A stretch of DNA of 64,000 nt from Spirosoma radiotolerans (GCF_000974425.1 NZ_CP010429.1:1612001-1676000), one strand, 5' to 3'. Shown: positions 42,179 through 51,513, counted from the first letter of the stretch. Numbers and translations: made by a program. Notes: generated by a model from the sequence alone, not told the origin.

Positions 42179-44278
42179 ATGAAACTTCTTAAAGTAGCCG
42201 CTGGCGTCCTGAATCAAATCCCGCTCGATTGGGAGCATAACAAGCAGAATATTATCAATGCCATCGAGGAAGCCCAGCGCCAGAATGTCAGTCTGCTGTG
42301 TTTGCCTGAGTTCTGTATCTCGGGCTACGGTTGCGAGGATGCGTTTTTTGCCCAGAATACCATTGATCAATCCATTGCTTCACTGCTGGACATTGTTGAG
42401 TACACAAACGATATTGTAGTGGCCGTCGGGCTGCCGTTGCGGCACAACAACCGTACCTTCGATACGGCCTGTCTGATTGCCAATAAGCGGATTCTGGGTT
42501 TTACGGCCAAACAGTATCTGGCGAACAATGGGGTTCATTATGAAACGCGCTGGTTCCAGCCCTGGCCGCCGTTTGTTCGGGATGAAATCAAAATCGGTGA
42601 TTTTACGTACCCTTTCGGCGATGTCGTGTATGACTTGTCGGGCGTGCGCGTCGGTTTCGAGATTTGCGAAGATGCCTGGGTGGCGAGTCGGCCTGGCCGG
42701 CTTCTGTACGAACGGGGGATCGATATCATTCTGAACCCAACGGCCAGTCACTTCGCCTTTTTGAAGTCGCAGGTACGCGAGCGGTTTGTTGTTGATGCGT
42801 CGCGCTCGTTTGGCGTCAGCTACGTATACGCCAACATGCTCGGTAATGAAGCGGGCCGGATCATTTACGACGGCGACTCAATGGTAGCCTCCAATGGCGA
42901 ACTGCTGGTGTCGGGTCCACGCCTAAGTTACGAGGATTTTGTTATTGTTCCGGCAGTTATCGACATCGAAGCAACCCGCCTAAACCAAACGCAGAACCGC
43001 GCCAACATCGCACTGGCTTACCCGAATCTACGCATAACGGACCGGTTCGACTGGCCCGACATTGCCCCTGTCATCCAAAAAGCGCAGCTCGAAGGCTGGG
43101 AGCGGGGCGGCTACCTCAAAGAAGAGGAATTTGCGCGGGCCGTTGCTCTCGGTCTGTTCGATTACCTGCGCAAGAGCCGTTCGCAGGGGTATGTGCTTTC
43201 GTTGAGTGGTGGTGCCGATTCGTCGGCTATTGCCGCCCTGGTTTTCCTGATGATCCGGATGGCCATTGAAAATATAGGCCTGGATGGCGTCAAGAAAAAA
43301 CTGAGCTACATCAAAGCCATTCAGGACTGCAAAACGGCGGAGGAAATAGTGAGCAAACTGCTGACCGTGATGTATCAGGGAACGGAAAACTCATCGGATG
43401 ATACATTTAACTCGGCCAAGGAATTAGCCGACGACATTGGCGCGACCTTCCTCAATATCAACATCAATGGGCTGGTCGAAACCTACACCGGGCTGGTTGA
43501 AGAACAGTTGGGACGCAAATTGTCGTGGGATACCGACGATCTGGCGCTGCAAAATATTCAGGCACGGGTACGGGCTCCGAGTATCTGGATGCTGGCCAAC
43601 ATCAACAATGCCTTGCTGTTAACCACTTCCAATCGCTCCGAAGCCGCCGTTGGCTACGCCACCATGGATGGCGACACGGCGGGCAGTATTTCGCCCATAA
43701 CGGGCATCGACAAACACTTTCTACGAGGCTGGCTGCGGTGGCTGGAAACCGTTGGCCTGAATGTGAAAAACGCCCCCGAACCCACCGACCGCACGGCCTC
43801 GACTATTTTGCCAACGGAGCCGGATGAGCTGATCAAAGTAAAAGGCCTGAAAGCGGTCAACAACCTGCAACCCACCGCCGAACTCCGGCCACAGGATAAG
43901 AAGCAGACCGATGAGGACGACCTGATGCCCTATGATGTGCTAAACTCGATTGAAGAGTCGGCCATCCGCGATAAGCAATCGCCGGTTGAAGTGCTAAAGC
44001 TAATGGAAGTTCGGTATGCCGGACTGCATGACCGTGACAAACTCCTGCTTTGGGTCGAGCGATTCTTCAAACTCTGGAGCCGCAACCAGTGGAAACGCGA
44101 ACGGTACGCGCCTTCGTTTCACCTGGATGACCACAACCTCGATCCCCGCTCGTGGTGTCGCTTCCCGATTCTGTCGGGTGGTTTCAACAAAGAACTCGCC
44201 GACATGCGCGACTGGGCCAACGAACAGAAACCCAATGGGCGGAAAGGCAATCCAGCCCGGGGCAAAATTGGGTTTTAG
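42179..44278 (+). CDS. nadE: Glutamine-dependent NAD+ synthase
   Basis: A 699-aa bifunctional enzyme making NAD+ from nicotinate adenine dinucleotide with glutamine as nitrogen donor. The N-terminal nitrilase-type glutaminase has the triad Glu44 (LPEFCISG), Lys111 (GFTAKQYL) and Cys163 (GFEICEDAW). The C-terminal synthetase has the ATP pyrophosphatase motif LSLSGGADSSAIAAL (SGGxDS at 343-348). Length and layout match glutamine-dependent NadE of the long type. It acts with pncB (31.8 kb) in the same pathway. Confidence 0.96.
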   Translation: MKLLKVAAGVLNQIPLDWEHNKQNIINAIEEAQRQNVSLLCLPEFCISGYGCEDAFFAQNTIDQSIASLLDIVEYTNDIVVAVGLPLRHNNRTFDTACLIANKRILGFTAKQYLANNGVHYETRWFQPWPPFVRDEIKIGDFTYPFGDVVYDLSGVRVGFEICEDAWVASRPGRLLYERGIDIILNPTASHFAFLKSQVRERFVVDASRSFGVSYVYANMLGNEAGRIIYDGDSMVASNGELLVSGPRLSYEDFVIVPAVIDIEATRLNQTQNRANIALAYPNLRITDRFDWPDIAPVIQKAQLEGWERGGYLKEEEFARAVALGLFDYLRKSRSQGYVLSLSGGADSSAIAALVFLMIRMAIENIGLDGVKKKLSYIKAIQDCKTAEEIVSKLLTVMYQGTENSSDDTFNSAKELADDIGATFLNININGLVETYTGLVEEQLGRKLSWDTDDLALQNIQARVRAPSIWMLANINNALLLTTSNRSEAAVGYATMDGDTAGSISPITGIDKHFLRGWLRWLETVGLNVKNAPEPTDRTASTILPTEPDELIKVKGLKAVNNLQPTAELRPQDKKQTDEDDLMPYDVLNSIEESAIRDKQSPVEVLKLMEVRYAGLHDRDKLLLWVERFFKLWSRNQWKRERYAPSFHLDDHNLDPRSWCRFPILSGGFNKELADMRDWANEQKPNGRKGNPARGKIGF

Positions 44279-44393
44279 GGAAAAGAACGTAAATTGGCCG
44301 CTATGCGATGCGTAACGTTCGAGACGTAATAGCGGTGTACGTATCGAATTTCGATGATTTTATTAAAAACTAACTAGCCGGGAGGGAGATGTT

Positions 44394-45263
44394 ATGAAAC
44401 AACTCATTCCCGGCCTTCTCTTTGCCGCTCTCTGGGCGTCGGCTTCCGTGGCGACAAAATTTGGGGTGCAGTCGGTGCATCCGCTTATTCTGGCGACCGT
44501 TCGGTTTTTTATTGCCGGGAGTGGTATGCTGCTGTTTGCCTATGGTGTTCAACGGGCGAAAAATGCCTGGCCAACGCGTACCGAGTTTGGTCAGTTAGCC
44601 ATTTTTGCCCTGCTCAACACAACCATTTATCTCGGCGCGTTTGTGCTGGCGCTCAAGCAGGTATCGGCGGGTATCGGGAGTTTGTCGACAGCGACGAATC
44701 CATTATTCATTGCGCTGTTATCGGCGCTCTGGCTACGGAAAATGCCAAGCCTGAACCAGATTAGTGGTTTATTGCTGGGGTTGCTGGGCGTAGGTGTGGC
44801 AACCTATCCACTCCTGCAAAACAGTTATGCGACCGTGGAGGGACTGCTTATTCTGCTGGGCGGTATGATTTCGGTTTCGGCGGCCACCGTTTATTACGCC
44901 CGCATCACGTGGCGACTGCCCAATCTTGTTATCAATGGCTGGCAGGTGCTGCTGGGCGGAATCCTGATTTTACCCTTCACGCTCCTGAGTGTTGTCCTGA
45001 ATCCAGCCGATTTCAGCACTGCGCACTACGACGAGCGATTTTGGCTGTCGGTATTCTGGCTTATCGTGCCCGTGTCGGTGGCGGCTCTACAACTGTGGTT
45101 TTATCTGGTTCGGCAAGACGCGATCCAAGCGTCGCTTTGGTTGTTTCTTTGCCCTATTTTCGGTTTTGCCTACTCGTATTTCCTCATGGGCGAGCCCATT
45201 ACGTTGTACACCCTTGTGGGCACCGGATTAGTCATTGGCGGGCTGTGGCTCGGCAGGAGGTGA
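44394..45263 (+). CDS. EamA/DMT-family transporter
   Basis: A 289-aa inner-membrane protein with ten predicted helices in two EamA repeats. The first begins LLFAALWASASVATKFGVQS with HPLILATVRF (about 8-43); the second repeat contains WQVLLGGILILPFTLLS and AALQLWFYLVRQDAIQAS (about 183-250). It ends FLMGEPITLYTLVGTGLVIGGLWL. Such transporters usually export metabolites or amino acids; the substrate is not evident. Its stop is 6 bp from the convergent OmpA gene. Confidence 0.9.
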   Translation: MKQLIPGLLFAALWASASVATKFGVQSVHPLILATVRFFIAGSGMLLFAYGVQRAKNAWPTRTEFGQLAIFALLNTTIYLGAFVLALKQVSAGIGSLSTATNPLFIALLSALWLRKMPSLNQISGLLLGLLGVGVATYPLLQNSYATVEGLLILLGGMISVSAATVYYARITWRLPNLVINGWQVLLGGILILPFTLLSVVLNPADFSTAHYDERFWLSVFWLIVPVSVAALQLWFYLVRQDAIQASLWLFLCPIFGFAYSYFLMGEPITLYTLVGTGLVIGGLWLGRR

Positions 45264-45269
45264 GCTGGT

Positions 45270-46208
45270 TTACTGCTTCAGCACAATCATTTCTACCCGG
45301 CGGTTCAGTTGGCGGGTGGCCTCCGAATTGTTGCTGGCAATGGGGCGTGTGGGGCCATAACCACGGGTTGTGATGCGATTAGCTGCAATGCCATTGCTGA
45401 CCAGATAAGCCTTTATGACATCCACCCGCTGCTTCGACAACGCCAGATTCTGATCAAAATCCCCCTGATTATCGGTATGTCCCGATAGTTCGATTTCTGC
45501 CGTAGGCTGGCTCTGCATGAATTGTAAAAGCTGCTCCAACGCTGGCTGAGCATCGGGCAGGAGTTCGGTTTTACTTTGCACAAACTGAAGCGCCCGCAAT
45601 TGCGTCGTTTTACCGACGGCCGCCACTACAAGTGGGGGCGTATACACCACCTTCGCGTCGAGCGTTTTGGGGGGTACTACCCGTTGGTTGTCGGAAGTAG
45701 GGGCAGGAGTGCTGCCAGCCGTCGATTGTCGGGCTACCGATGCCGTTGTGGTGGTTGGTGAGGAAGGAGCCGTTGTGGCCGATGTCGATGAACTGGCTGT
45801 GGCCGTACTGACCGGTTTTGTTGCATTGACCCGATACAGGAGAGTCGGTACTCTTTTTTTATTCAGGTAGTCGACTGTAGGCGATGTGAAGGTGATTTGC
45901 TCATCAAGTGGAGCATAGCCATTTGCCTTGGCGGTCATCACATACGATTGCCTTGGATCGAGTTTGATCTGGTATATTCCTTCAGCGTTCGAGGTCTGCT
46001 GGGCGCGTACGACACCATCCTCCGTCTTCGCTTGTATGTTGACACCAGAAATGGGTTGTTTCGTTTGTGCATCCCAAAATATTCCTTCTACCAGAGCCTT
46101 GCCATCTTTTGGTACAGTCTGTTTTTGAGACTGTCCCCAAACGGTAACTGATGGGATATTGATGAGCGTCAGGCACCCACCAATCACTATGTATTTTGTC
46201 CACTTCAT
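45270..46208 (-). CDS. OmpA-family outer-membrane protein with carboxypeptidase-regulatory domain
   Basis: A 312-aa protein. A signal peptide of about 26 residues (YIVIGGCLTLINIPSVTVWG) is followed by a CarboxypepD_reg-like domain (about 40-125, VEGIFWDAQTKQPISGVNIQ), then a Ser/Thr/Ala-rich linker (about 133-175), and a C-terminal OmpA peptidoglycan-binding domain (about 200-311). The latter contains ELSGHTDNQGDFDQNLALSK and NRITTRGYGPTRPIASNNSE, with the diaminopimelate-binding Asp and Arg positions kept. It anchors the envelope to peptidoglycan. Convergent with the EamA gene. Confidence 0.9.
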   Translation of the reverse strand: MKWTKYIVIGGCLTLINIPSVTVWGQSQKQTVPKDGKALVEGIFWDAQTKQPISGVNIQAKTEDGVVRAQQTSNAEGIYQIKLDPRQSYVMTAKANGYAPLDEQITFTSPTVDYLNKKRVPTLLYRVNATKPVSTATASSSTSATTAPSSPTTTTASVARQSTAGSTPAPTSDNQRVVPPKTLDAKVVYTPPLVVAAVGKTTQLRALQFVQSKTELLPDAQPALEQLLQFMQSQPTAEIELSGHTDNQGDFDQNLALSKQRVDVIKAYLVSNGIAANRITTRGYGPTRPIASNNSEATRQLNRRVEMIVLKQ

Positions 46209-46412
46209 GTTTTAAAACAACGTTGAAACGTGGCTCAAAAGTACGTCTAAATACGCAAACTTAACCCTATCGCTTACACATAGTGCTGGCTGATTTTGAG
46301 GGTAAAAAGTGTGTCCGAAAATTGACTGTAAATAACTGATAATCAGAAAGATATATATAGCAAAAAGTTGCTATGAAATGAACGCTCAACGCACCTTTTT
46401 CGTTAATAAATT

Positions 46413-47495
46413 ATGACACAGATAACCAACGTGACGATGCATTCCCAGGACGCTCAGGCACCCCTTGCACCGACTTCGGCGGGCAATTTGCCGCTCGACG
46501 ACAACTGGCGGAAATCCATTCCGGCGCAGGTGTTTCTGAACCATTTCTTTGCGATGGACTACCATATCCATCATCAGAACGACCTTTTTGACATCGCGAA
46601 GTTTCCTGTCTTTCAACAGTTTTATGGACAGGTAACGGACGAGAGCCGCAAGGCCCTGGAGAAATTATTATTAAATAGCTGGAGCGCTGAATATGCATTA
46701 CGGATCACCCCGGTTGTCAACGACGAGCAGTACCTGCAAAGCTCTTTACACTGGACATTTCCACAAGCTTATTACAGCGCCTTGTTTAGCGCCCGGGCCT
46801 TTTTGGCCGTGCAGGGTATTAATGTTAGCAACGAAGAACTGATTCGCAAGCGGATTGGCAATGCCGTGGTGCGGGGTTATTATCCGGCTTCCATTGGCTA
46901 TTACGCTCTTGGTCCAATAAATAGCTACCGGATTCAGCGGCTGCCCATGTCGAAACGATTCAGTGTCGCGTCGAAAACAGACTTGTTGTTGCCTTCAAGA
47001 GCGGCCTCGGCACAGGCCGAACTAGCGCAGTTTCTGAAAACGACCCGCGATCAACGTGTAAAAGCATTGCGGAATGCCATTCAGACAAATCCGAAAACGG
47101 CGCTTCGTAGCCCTAAAACGGGTGAGATTCTGCAAAAATTCAGTGTAGAACAATACAAGCAATTGGCTAAGCAAATTGGCTACACGACGTACTTCGATAT
47201 GCTGAGCCGTTTACGAATCTCATCCACCAACCGGGAGATTGAGCGCTTTGTGGACTCTGAGATCGATGTTAAGCTGTTTCACCAGAGCCTGGTGAGTATC
47301 GTTGCTCACGTCAATTCCGTACATGAAGCCTACATTGCCAAGGCACTTGGCATTCAGGCCTATCGGCAATTGGTAGCCAAGTTACCTTCCTATTTGCAGG
47401 AGAGCTTTGTGCGGGAACGTATGAACACAGTCATTGTGCCAATGCTGGAAGGGCCTCAAACCGATCAGGAGCCCTATTTACAGATGGCGGCCTGA
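46413..47495 (+). CDS. Unrecognised 360-aa protein, HEPN-like helical segment
   Basis: I do not recognise this protein. It is soluble and mostly helical, with no signal peptide. Residues about 100-140 (SLHWTFPQAYYSALFSARAF) show the 'W-x-x-A-Y-Y-x-x-F-x-A-A-x-A' style of HEPN-type helical domains, but the RxxxxH motif is absent or unclear. The C-terminal half has long basic helices (about 190-350). Possible roles such as nucleic-acid binding are speculation. The start ATG at 46413 follows a 200-bp non-coding leader, and the gene ends in a good terminator. Confidence 0.65.
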   Translation: MTQITNVTMHSQDAQAPLAPTSAGNLPLDDNWRKSIPAQVFLNHFFAMDYHIHHQNDLFDIAKFPVFQQFYGQVTDESRKALEKLLLNSWSAEYALRITPVVNDEQYLQSSLHWTFPQAYYSALFSARAFLAVQGINVSNEELIRKRIGNAVVRGYYPASIGYYALGPINSYRIQRLPMSKRFSVASKTDLLLPSRAASAQAELAQFLKTTRDQRVKALRNAIQTNPKTALRSPKTGEILQKFSVEQYKQLAKQIGYTTYFDMLSRLRISSTNREIERFVDSEIDVKLFHQSLVSIVAHVNSVHEAYIAKALGIQAYRQLVAKLPSYLQESFVRERMNTVIVPMLEGPQTDQEPYLQMAA

Positions 47496-47521
47496 GCAGT
47501 AGTTAGCCGAGTTAAAAGGAC

Positions 47522-47556
47522 AGCCCGATAAACTAGTTTGTTTATCGGGCTTTTTT
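47522..47556 (+). terminator. Terminator after the 360-aa gene
   Basis: AGCCCGATAAAC - TAGTTT - GTTTATCGGGCT followed by TTTTT, 26 bp beyond the stop. Confidence 0.88.
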
Positions 47557-47670
47557 ATGCCCAGTCCTCATCGCGGTAAAGTTATAATTTGGACGCATTT
47601 AATGAATAAGATTATTCTTTAAAGAAGATAAAGGCTGATTCCCAACGAAGCGTCGTTTTAGTAGGTTGAA

Positions 47671-47683
47671 AATCACTGTGATT
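47671..47683. promoter_or_regulatory. Candidate operator upstream of the peroxiredoxin gene
   Basis: AATCACTGTGATT is a perfect 13-bp palindrome about 120 bp before the peroxiredoxin start. It could bind a dimeric regulator. No regulator can be assigned from sequence. Confidence 0.3.
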
Positions 47684-47804
47684 GCTGATTTTTGATAGTT
47701 TTTATCTATGAGCTCATTGATAAAAGTCATAACGCGTTTGCGTATTGCTGCCGTAATTTGCGCTCAATCAAGATAGTATTTGCTATACAACCTCAATAGA
47801 TTCC

Positions 47805-48359
47805 ATGAAAAATCATATTATCTCTGTCGGGTCGACCTTCCCTGATTTCAAAAAACTAGCCGTTGTCTCGCTCGATAGAGACAAAGAATTTTACGAAATC
47901 TCGTCCGACGATCACAAAAATGCTGGTCAATGGCTGGTAATGTTTTGGTGGCCTAAAGATTTTACTTTCGTTTGCCCAACCGAAATCGCCGAATTCAACA
48001 AGAAATTCGAAGATTTTCAGGATCGCGATACGATGGTTATCGGTGCTTCCACCGACAGTGAATTTGTTCACCTGGCCTGGCGCAAGAACCACGACGATCT
48101 GCGTGGCCTGAAATTCCCGATGCTGGCAGACACATCCAAATCGTTGGCCGAAGAGCTGGGTATTCTGGAAGCAAACGAGAAAGTTGCTTACCGGGTAACT
48201 TACATCGTTGATCCACAGGGTATTGTTCGCTGGGTGTCCGTAAACGATCTGTCGGTTGGACGGAACGTGAATGAAGTTATCCGCGTGCTCGACGCGTTGC
48301 AAACCGACGAACTTTGCCCTTGCAACTGGGTGAAAGGGGAAGAAACGTTAACGGCCTAA
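47805..48359 (+). CDS. Peroxiredoxin (AhpC/TSA family)
   Basis: A 184-aa thiol peroxidase that reduces hydrogen and organic peroxides. The peroxidatic cysteine is Cys57 in WPKDFTFVCPTEI. The C-terminal CPCNWVKGEE holds Cys171 and Cys173, where AhpC-type enzymes have a single resolving Cys, so a C-x-C disulfide partner is likely. MLADTSKSLAEELGILEANE (about 106-125) is typical of 2-Cys enzymes. It is followed by the AhpD-like gene (100 bp) on the same strand, which would regenerate it. Confidence 0.94.
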   Translation: MKNHIISVGSTFPDFKKLAVVSLDRDKEFYEISSDDHKNAGQWLVMFWWPKDFTFVCPTEIAEFNKKFEDFQDRDTMVIGASTDSEFVHLAWRKNHDDLRGLKFPMLADTSKSLAEELGILEANEKVAYRVTYIVDPQGIVRWVSVNDLSVGRNVNEVIRVLDALQTDELCPCNWVKGEETLTA

Positions 48360-48369
48360 CCAAAGAGCG

Positions 48370-48438
48370 AATGAGTGAAAGAGTGGTTTTGCAACCGGAG
48401 TGTGCACGCCCATTTGTCTATTCACTCTTTCGCTCATT
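48370..48438. repeat. 16-bp inverted repeat between peroxiredoxin and AhpD genes
   Basis: AATGAGTGAAAGAGTG (48370-48385) and CACTCTTTCGCTCATT (48423-48438) are complementary with one G-T pair, separated by 37 bp. A second, shifted CACTCTTT occurs at 48448-48455. This may form an mRNA hairpin that tunes expression between the two genes. Confidence 0.6.
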
Positions 48439-48458
48439 CATTCTTTCACTCTTTACGT

Positions 48459-49046
48459 ATGACAATCACACAAAACGAAACGGTTCTATCGTTGCTGAAT
48501 CTGGTAGGACTGGATGCAACCGGCGATCATCCCGCACTGGACGCACTGGCCCAGGCTGACAGCCGCTACCTGCGTGACCTCAAAATCAATGTCGGTAACG
48601 TCCTGAACAACAGCCAGATGTTGACCAAGAAAGAAGCGCTACTTTTGGCTATGTCAGTAGCGGTCAACGAAAAATATCCGCCCTTGGTTGATTCGCTGAC
48701 GGTGGCTGCCCGCCAGGAGGGAGTAACCGATGCCGAACTGGCCGAAACAATCGCCTGTACCTCATTGCTCAGCACGAACAATGTATTCTATCGGTTCCGG
48801 CACTTCATGGGTAAGGATTATTACCAGCAAACACAGCCCGGTATTCGTATGAGCATCATGATGAATCCGGTGCTGGGTAAAGAGTTTTTCGAACTGATGA
48901 GTCTGGCCGTCTCGGCGGTCAATGGCTGCGAACTTTGCGTTCGGTCGCACGAAGAGAGCGTACTGAAACATGGTTCCAGTGAGCCACGAATTTTCGATGC
49001 TATCCGCTTAGCGTCCGTTATTAAAGGACTCATCACGTTGCTTTAG
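48459..49046 (+). CDS. AhpD-like carboxymuconolactone decarboxylase-family protein
   Basis: A 195-aa alkylhydroperoxidase D-like protein. The redox motif NGCELCVRSHEESVLKHG (Cys157, Cys160, His164) is the catalytic C-x2-C-x3-H of the family, located on a helix near the C-terminus. The protein would pass electrons to the peroxiredoxin. I use ATG 48459 (MTITQNE); an ATG at 48375 opens a frame through the hairpin, and the peptide it would add (HAHLSIHSFAHSFFHSL) is not protein-like. Co-oriented with the peroxiredoxin gene. Confidence 0.88.
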   Translation: MTITQNETVLSLLNLVGLDATGDHPALDALAQADSRYLRDLKINVGNVLNNSQMLTKKEALLLAMSVAVNEKYPPLVDSLTVAARQEGVTDAELAETIACTSLLSTNNVFYRFRHFMGKDYYQQTQPGIRMSIMMNPVLGKEFFELMSLAVSAVNGCELCVRSHEESVLKHGSSEPRIFDAIRLASVIKGLITLL

Positions 49047-49210
49047 TCGTTAAAGCCGGAGAGGTTAACGAAAGCCCATGGGTTCTTCCGCTCGAAGAGG
49101 TCCGTGGGCTTTTTTATGCCTTTTACTTAATAAAGGACCGTTTACACATAGTTCAGTAAAAGCTGTTGTCATTTCGTATAATCTTGCGGCTAAACACCTC
49201 TTTCACTGGA

Positions 49211-50209
49211 ATGAAAAAACGAATCGGAACAATTGTTCTCAGCGTACTGGCTGCGCTCATTTTACTGGTTGCTATGGGTTTAGCCTACGTTAAGTTTGCT
49301 TTACCCAATGTCGATCCTGCTCCGGCTTTAACTATTCGTGCTACGGCGGCTCAAATTGATCATGGCCGCTATCTGGCGCATCATGTTGCTTCGTGCATGG
49401 ACTGTCATTCAACCCGCGATTTCTCAAAACTGGCCGGGCCTATGGTGCCTGGCACAGAAGGCAAAGGAGGAGAAGGGTTTTTGCGGGAGATGGGGTTTCC
49501 CGGTAATTATTATGCTGCCAACCTGACTCCTTATTACCTCGGTAAGTGGTCGGATGGCGAAATCTTTCGGGCCATAACAACCGGCGTCAGCCGCGATGGG
49601 CATGCCCTGTTTCCGGTCATGCCTTATACGAGCTACGCAAAAATGGATCCGGCTGATATTAAAGACATTATTGCCTATCTGCGAACGCTAAAGCCGATTC
49701 CTAATGCCATACCAGCCGCCGAATCGGACTTCCCGATGAATTTTATCATCAATACCATTCCTGCCCAAATCCAGGCTGGCACGCGCCCTGACACCACCGA
49801 CCACGTTGCCTATGGAAAATACATCACTACGTTTGCGGCCTGTGCCGAATGCCATACGCCTGTGGATGGGCAGGGACAACCATTGCCCGGTATGGACTTT
49901 GCGGGTGGACGCGCATTTCCGATGCCGGCAGGAACGTTGCGTTCCATGAATATCACGCCCGACAAATCGGGTATTGGTACTTGGACAAAAGAAGCCTTTA
50001 TCGCTCGTTTTAAAGCCTATGCCGATCAGACTAAAGTGCATCCAGCGGTGCAGGAGGGTGAGTTCAATTCACTTATGCCCTGGACAATGCTGGGCGGAAT
50101 GACCGAACAGGATTTGGGTGCCGTGTACGACTACCTGCGTACGTTGAAACCCGTCGAAAACAAAGTGGAGCGGTTTACGCCGAAGGCCAGATTCGTAGCA
50201 AATCGATAA
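49211..50209 (+). CDS. Diheme c-type cytochrome
   Basis: A 332-aa exported electron carrier with an N-terminal membrane anchor (about 8-28, IVLSVLAALILLVAMGLAYV). Two covalent-haem sites: CMDCH at 62-66 and CAECH at 211-215, each in an AAP-type domain of about 150 residues. Methionine ligands are likely in FPVMPYTSYAKM (about 136-147) and MPWTMLGGM (about 289-297). The layout resembles cytochrome subunits of alcohol or aldehyde dehydrogenases, but no dehydrogenase is adjacent. It is in the redox/haem cluster between the AhpD and hemH genes. Start ATG 49211 chosen for the membrane anchor. Confidence 0.9.
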   Translation: MKKRIGTIVLSVLAALILLVAMGLAYVKFALPNVDPAPALTIRATAAQIDHGRYLAHHVASCMDCHSTRDFSKLAGPMVPGTEGKGGEGFLREMGFPGNYYAANLTPYYLGKWSDGEIFRAITTGVSRDGHALFPVMPYTSYAKMDPADIKDIIAYLRTLKPIPNAIPAAESDFPMNFIINTIPAQIQAGTRPDTTDHVAYGKYITTFAACAECHTPVDGQGQPLPGMDFAGGRAFPMPAGTLRSMNITPDKSGIGTWTKEAFIARFKAYADQTKVHPAVQEGEFNSLMPWTMLGGMTEQDLGAVYDYLRTLKPVENKVERFTPKARFVANR

Positions 50210-50382
50210 ATACGATCAAACAAATATTCTTATTCTATCGTTAAAGAGTAGATTACAAATGTACAGCGCAGTATTGTAAGTAAGGATTTACTGTGTTGCT
50301 ATAGAGTATGTACCGCAATGTATGTAGGCATGTTGCGATAATTTGTACCTTACATTCTTCAGTGCTGTATCTGCCGTAATGT

Positions 50383-50416
50383 AAAGCCCGCCTTCTTTAC
50401 GAAGAAGCGGGCTTTT
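50383..50416. terminator. Terminator between cytochrome c and hemH (convergent)
   Basis: AAAGCCCGCCTTCTT - TAC - GAAGAAGCGGGCTTTT, one bulged base, flanked by T/A runs. It can serve both the plus-strand cytochrome gene and the minus-strand hemH gene. Confidence 0.75.
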
Positions 50417-50451
50417 GTTTGTCTAATGCGTTCGTAAACGAATCGTCTGAT

Positions 50452-51513
50452 CTACACCGTTTTGACTAAGTCGACCAGCGTTTCGATCCAGATTGGGCTG
50501 TCGTTCAGGCTCTCCACCAATTGCCAGTGCTGCCCACCTGCCTGCTCAAATAATTCCTTGTATTCAACGCCTACCTCAATCGTTGTTTCCAGGCAATCGG
50601 CAACGAAAGCGGGCGAGAAAGCCAGAACGCTCTTAATGCCTTTGCCTGGCAATTCCTTAATAATGTCGTCGGTGTAAGGCTTAATCCAGGGATCGCTGCC
50701 CAAACGAGACTGAAAACAGGTTGTGTATTTACCTTCAGGAATATTGAGTGCCTTGACCAATAGGCGTGTTGTCTCAAAACATTGTGCCCGATAACAATGC
50801 TGATTTAAAGGCTGAAGCGAACCGCAGCACTCACCAAACTGACAGACGCTTTTTGTGACGTCACCTTTTCGAATTTGTCGTTCGGGTAGTCCGTGGTAGC
50901 TGAACAGAAAATGGTCGTAGTCATAGGCGGCCATGTATTTACGGCCAATCTGAGCGAATCCTTCAATAAATTTCGGATGCTCCAGGAATCGATTAATAAA
51001 CCGGATGCTAGGAATTACCTGCCAGTTTTTCACAATATCCATTACCTTCTCGTAGACCGAACCCGTAGACGCTGAAGCATACTGCGGAAAAAACGGCACC
51101 ACGATAATGTCGGTCAGTCCCAGTTTCTGGAACTCTTCCAAACCGGCGTTAATACTGGGGCTCTGGTAGCGCATGGCCAACCTGACCAGGTATTCATCGC
51201 CTAGCGCGAGTTGCAATTCGCGTTCAACGACCTGTCCGTAATATTTAAGGGGCGAACCGGTTTCTGTCCAGAGCTGCTTGTAGATCTTAGCCGATTTGGG
51301 CGCGCGAAAAGGAGCAATGATACCGTTTACGAGCACTGAACGGGGAACGGCGGGTATGTCGATCACCCGGGCATCCATCAAAAACTCGCGTAAGTATTTT
51401 CGTACATCTGGTACGGATGGGCTATCGGGTGTGCCCAGATTGACAATCAAAACGCCCGTTTTACCATACGATTTTCGAGCGGTAACGGGTGGTTGAAAAA
51501 CAGAAACGTCCAT
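50452..51513 (-). CDS. hemH: Ferrochelatase
   Basis: A 353-aa enzyme inserting Fe2+ into protoporphyrin IX, the last step of protohaem synthesis. TGVLIVNLGTPDSPSVPDVR (about 19-38) is the N-terminal signature. The catalytic His is in FSYHGLPERQIRKGD (about 209-222), and VVPFFPQYASASTGSVYEKV (about 137-156) and SVLAFSPAFVADCLETTIEV (about 286-305, with Glu301) are conserved. A cysteine-rich segment follows the catalytic His, CQFGECCGSLQPLNQHCYRA then QC (about 227-248), which could bind a [2Fe-2S] cluster or another metal. It is divergent from oxyR. Confidence 0.95.
   Translation of the reverse strand: MDVSVFQPPVTARKSYGKTGVLIVNLGTPDSPSVPDVRKYLREFLMDARVIDIPAVPRSVLVNGIIAPFRAPKSAKIYKQLWTETGSPLKYYGQVVERELQLALGDEYLVRLAMRYQSPSINAGLEEFQKLGLTDIIVVPFFPQYASASTGSVYEKVMDIVKNWQVIPSIRFINRFLEHPKFIEGFAQIGRKYMAAYDYDHFLFSYHGLPERQIRKGDVTKSVCQFGECCGSLQPLNQHCYRAQCFETTRLLVKALNIPEGKYTTCFQSRLGSDPWIKPYTDDIIKELPGKGIKSVLAFSPAFVADCLETTIEVGVEYKELFEQAGGQHWQLVESLNDSPIWIETLVDLVKTV

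Noticed and set aside
44909-45373. 154-codon plus-strand frame
   Set aside because: Alternative frame inside the EamA transporter and across the convergent stop; composition not protein-like.
46236-46243. -7-like box (TACTTTTG on the minus strand) before the OmpA gene
   Set aside because: No TTG is found at the 17-bp spacing seen in the two better promoters, so I do not call it a promoter.
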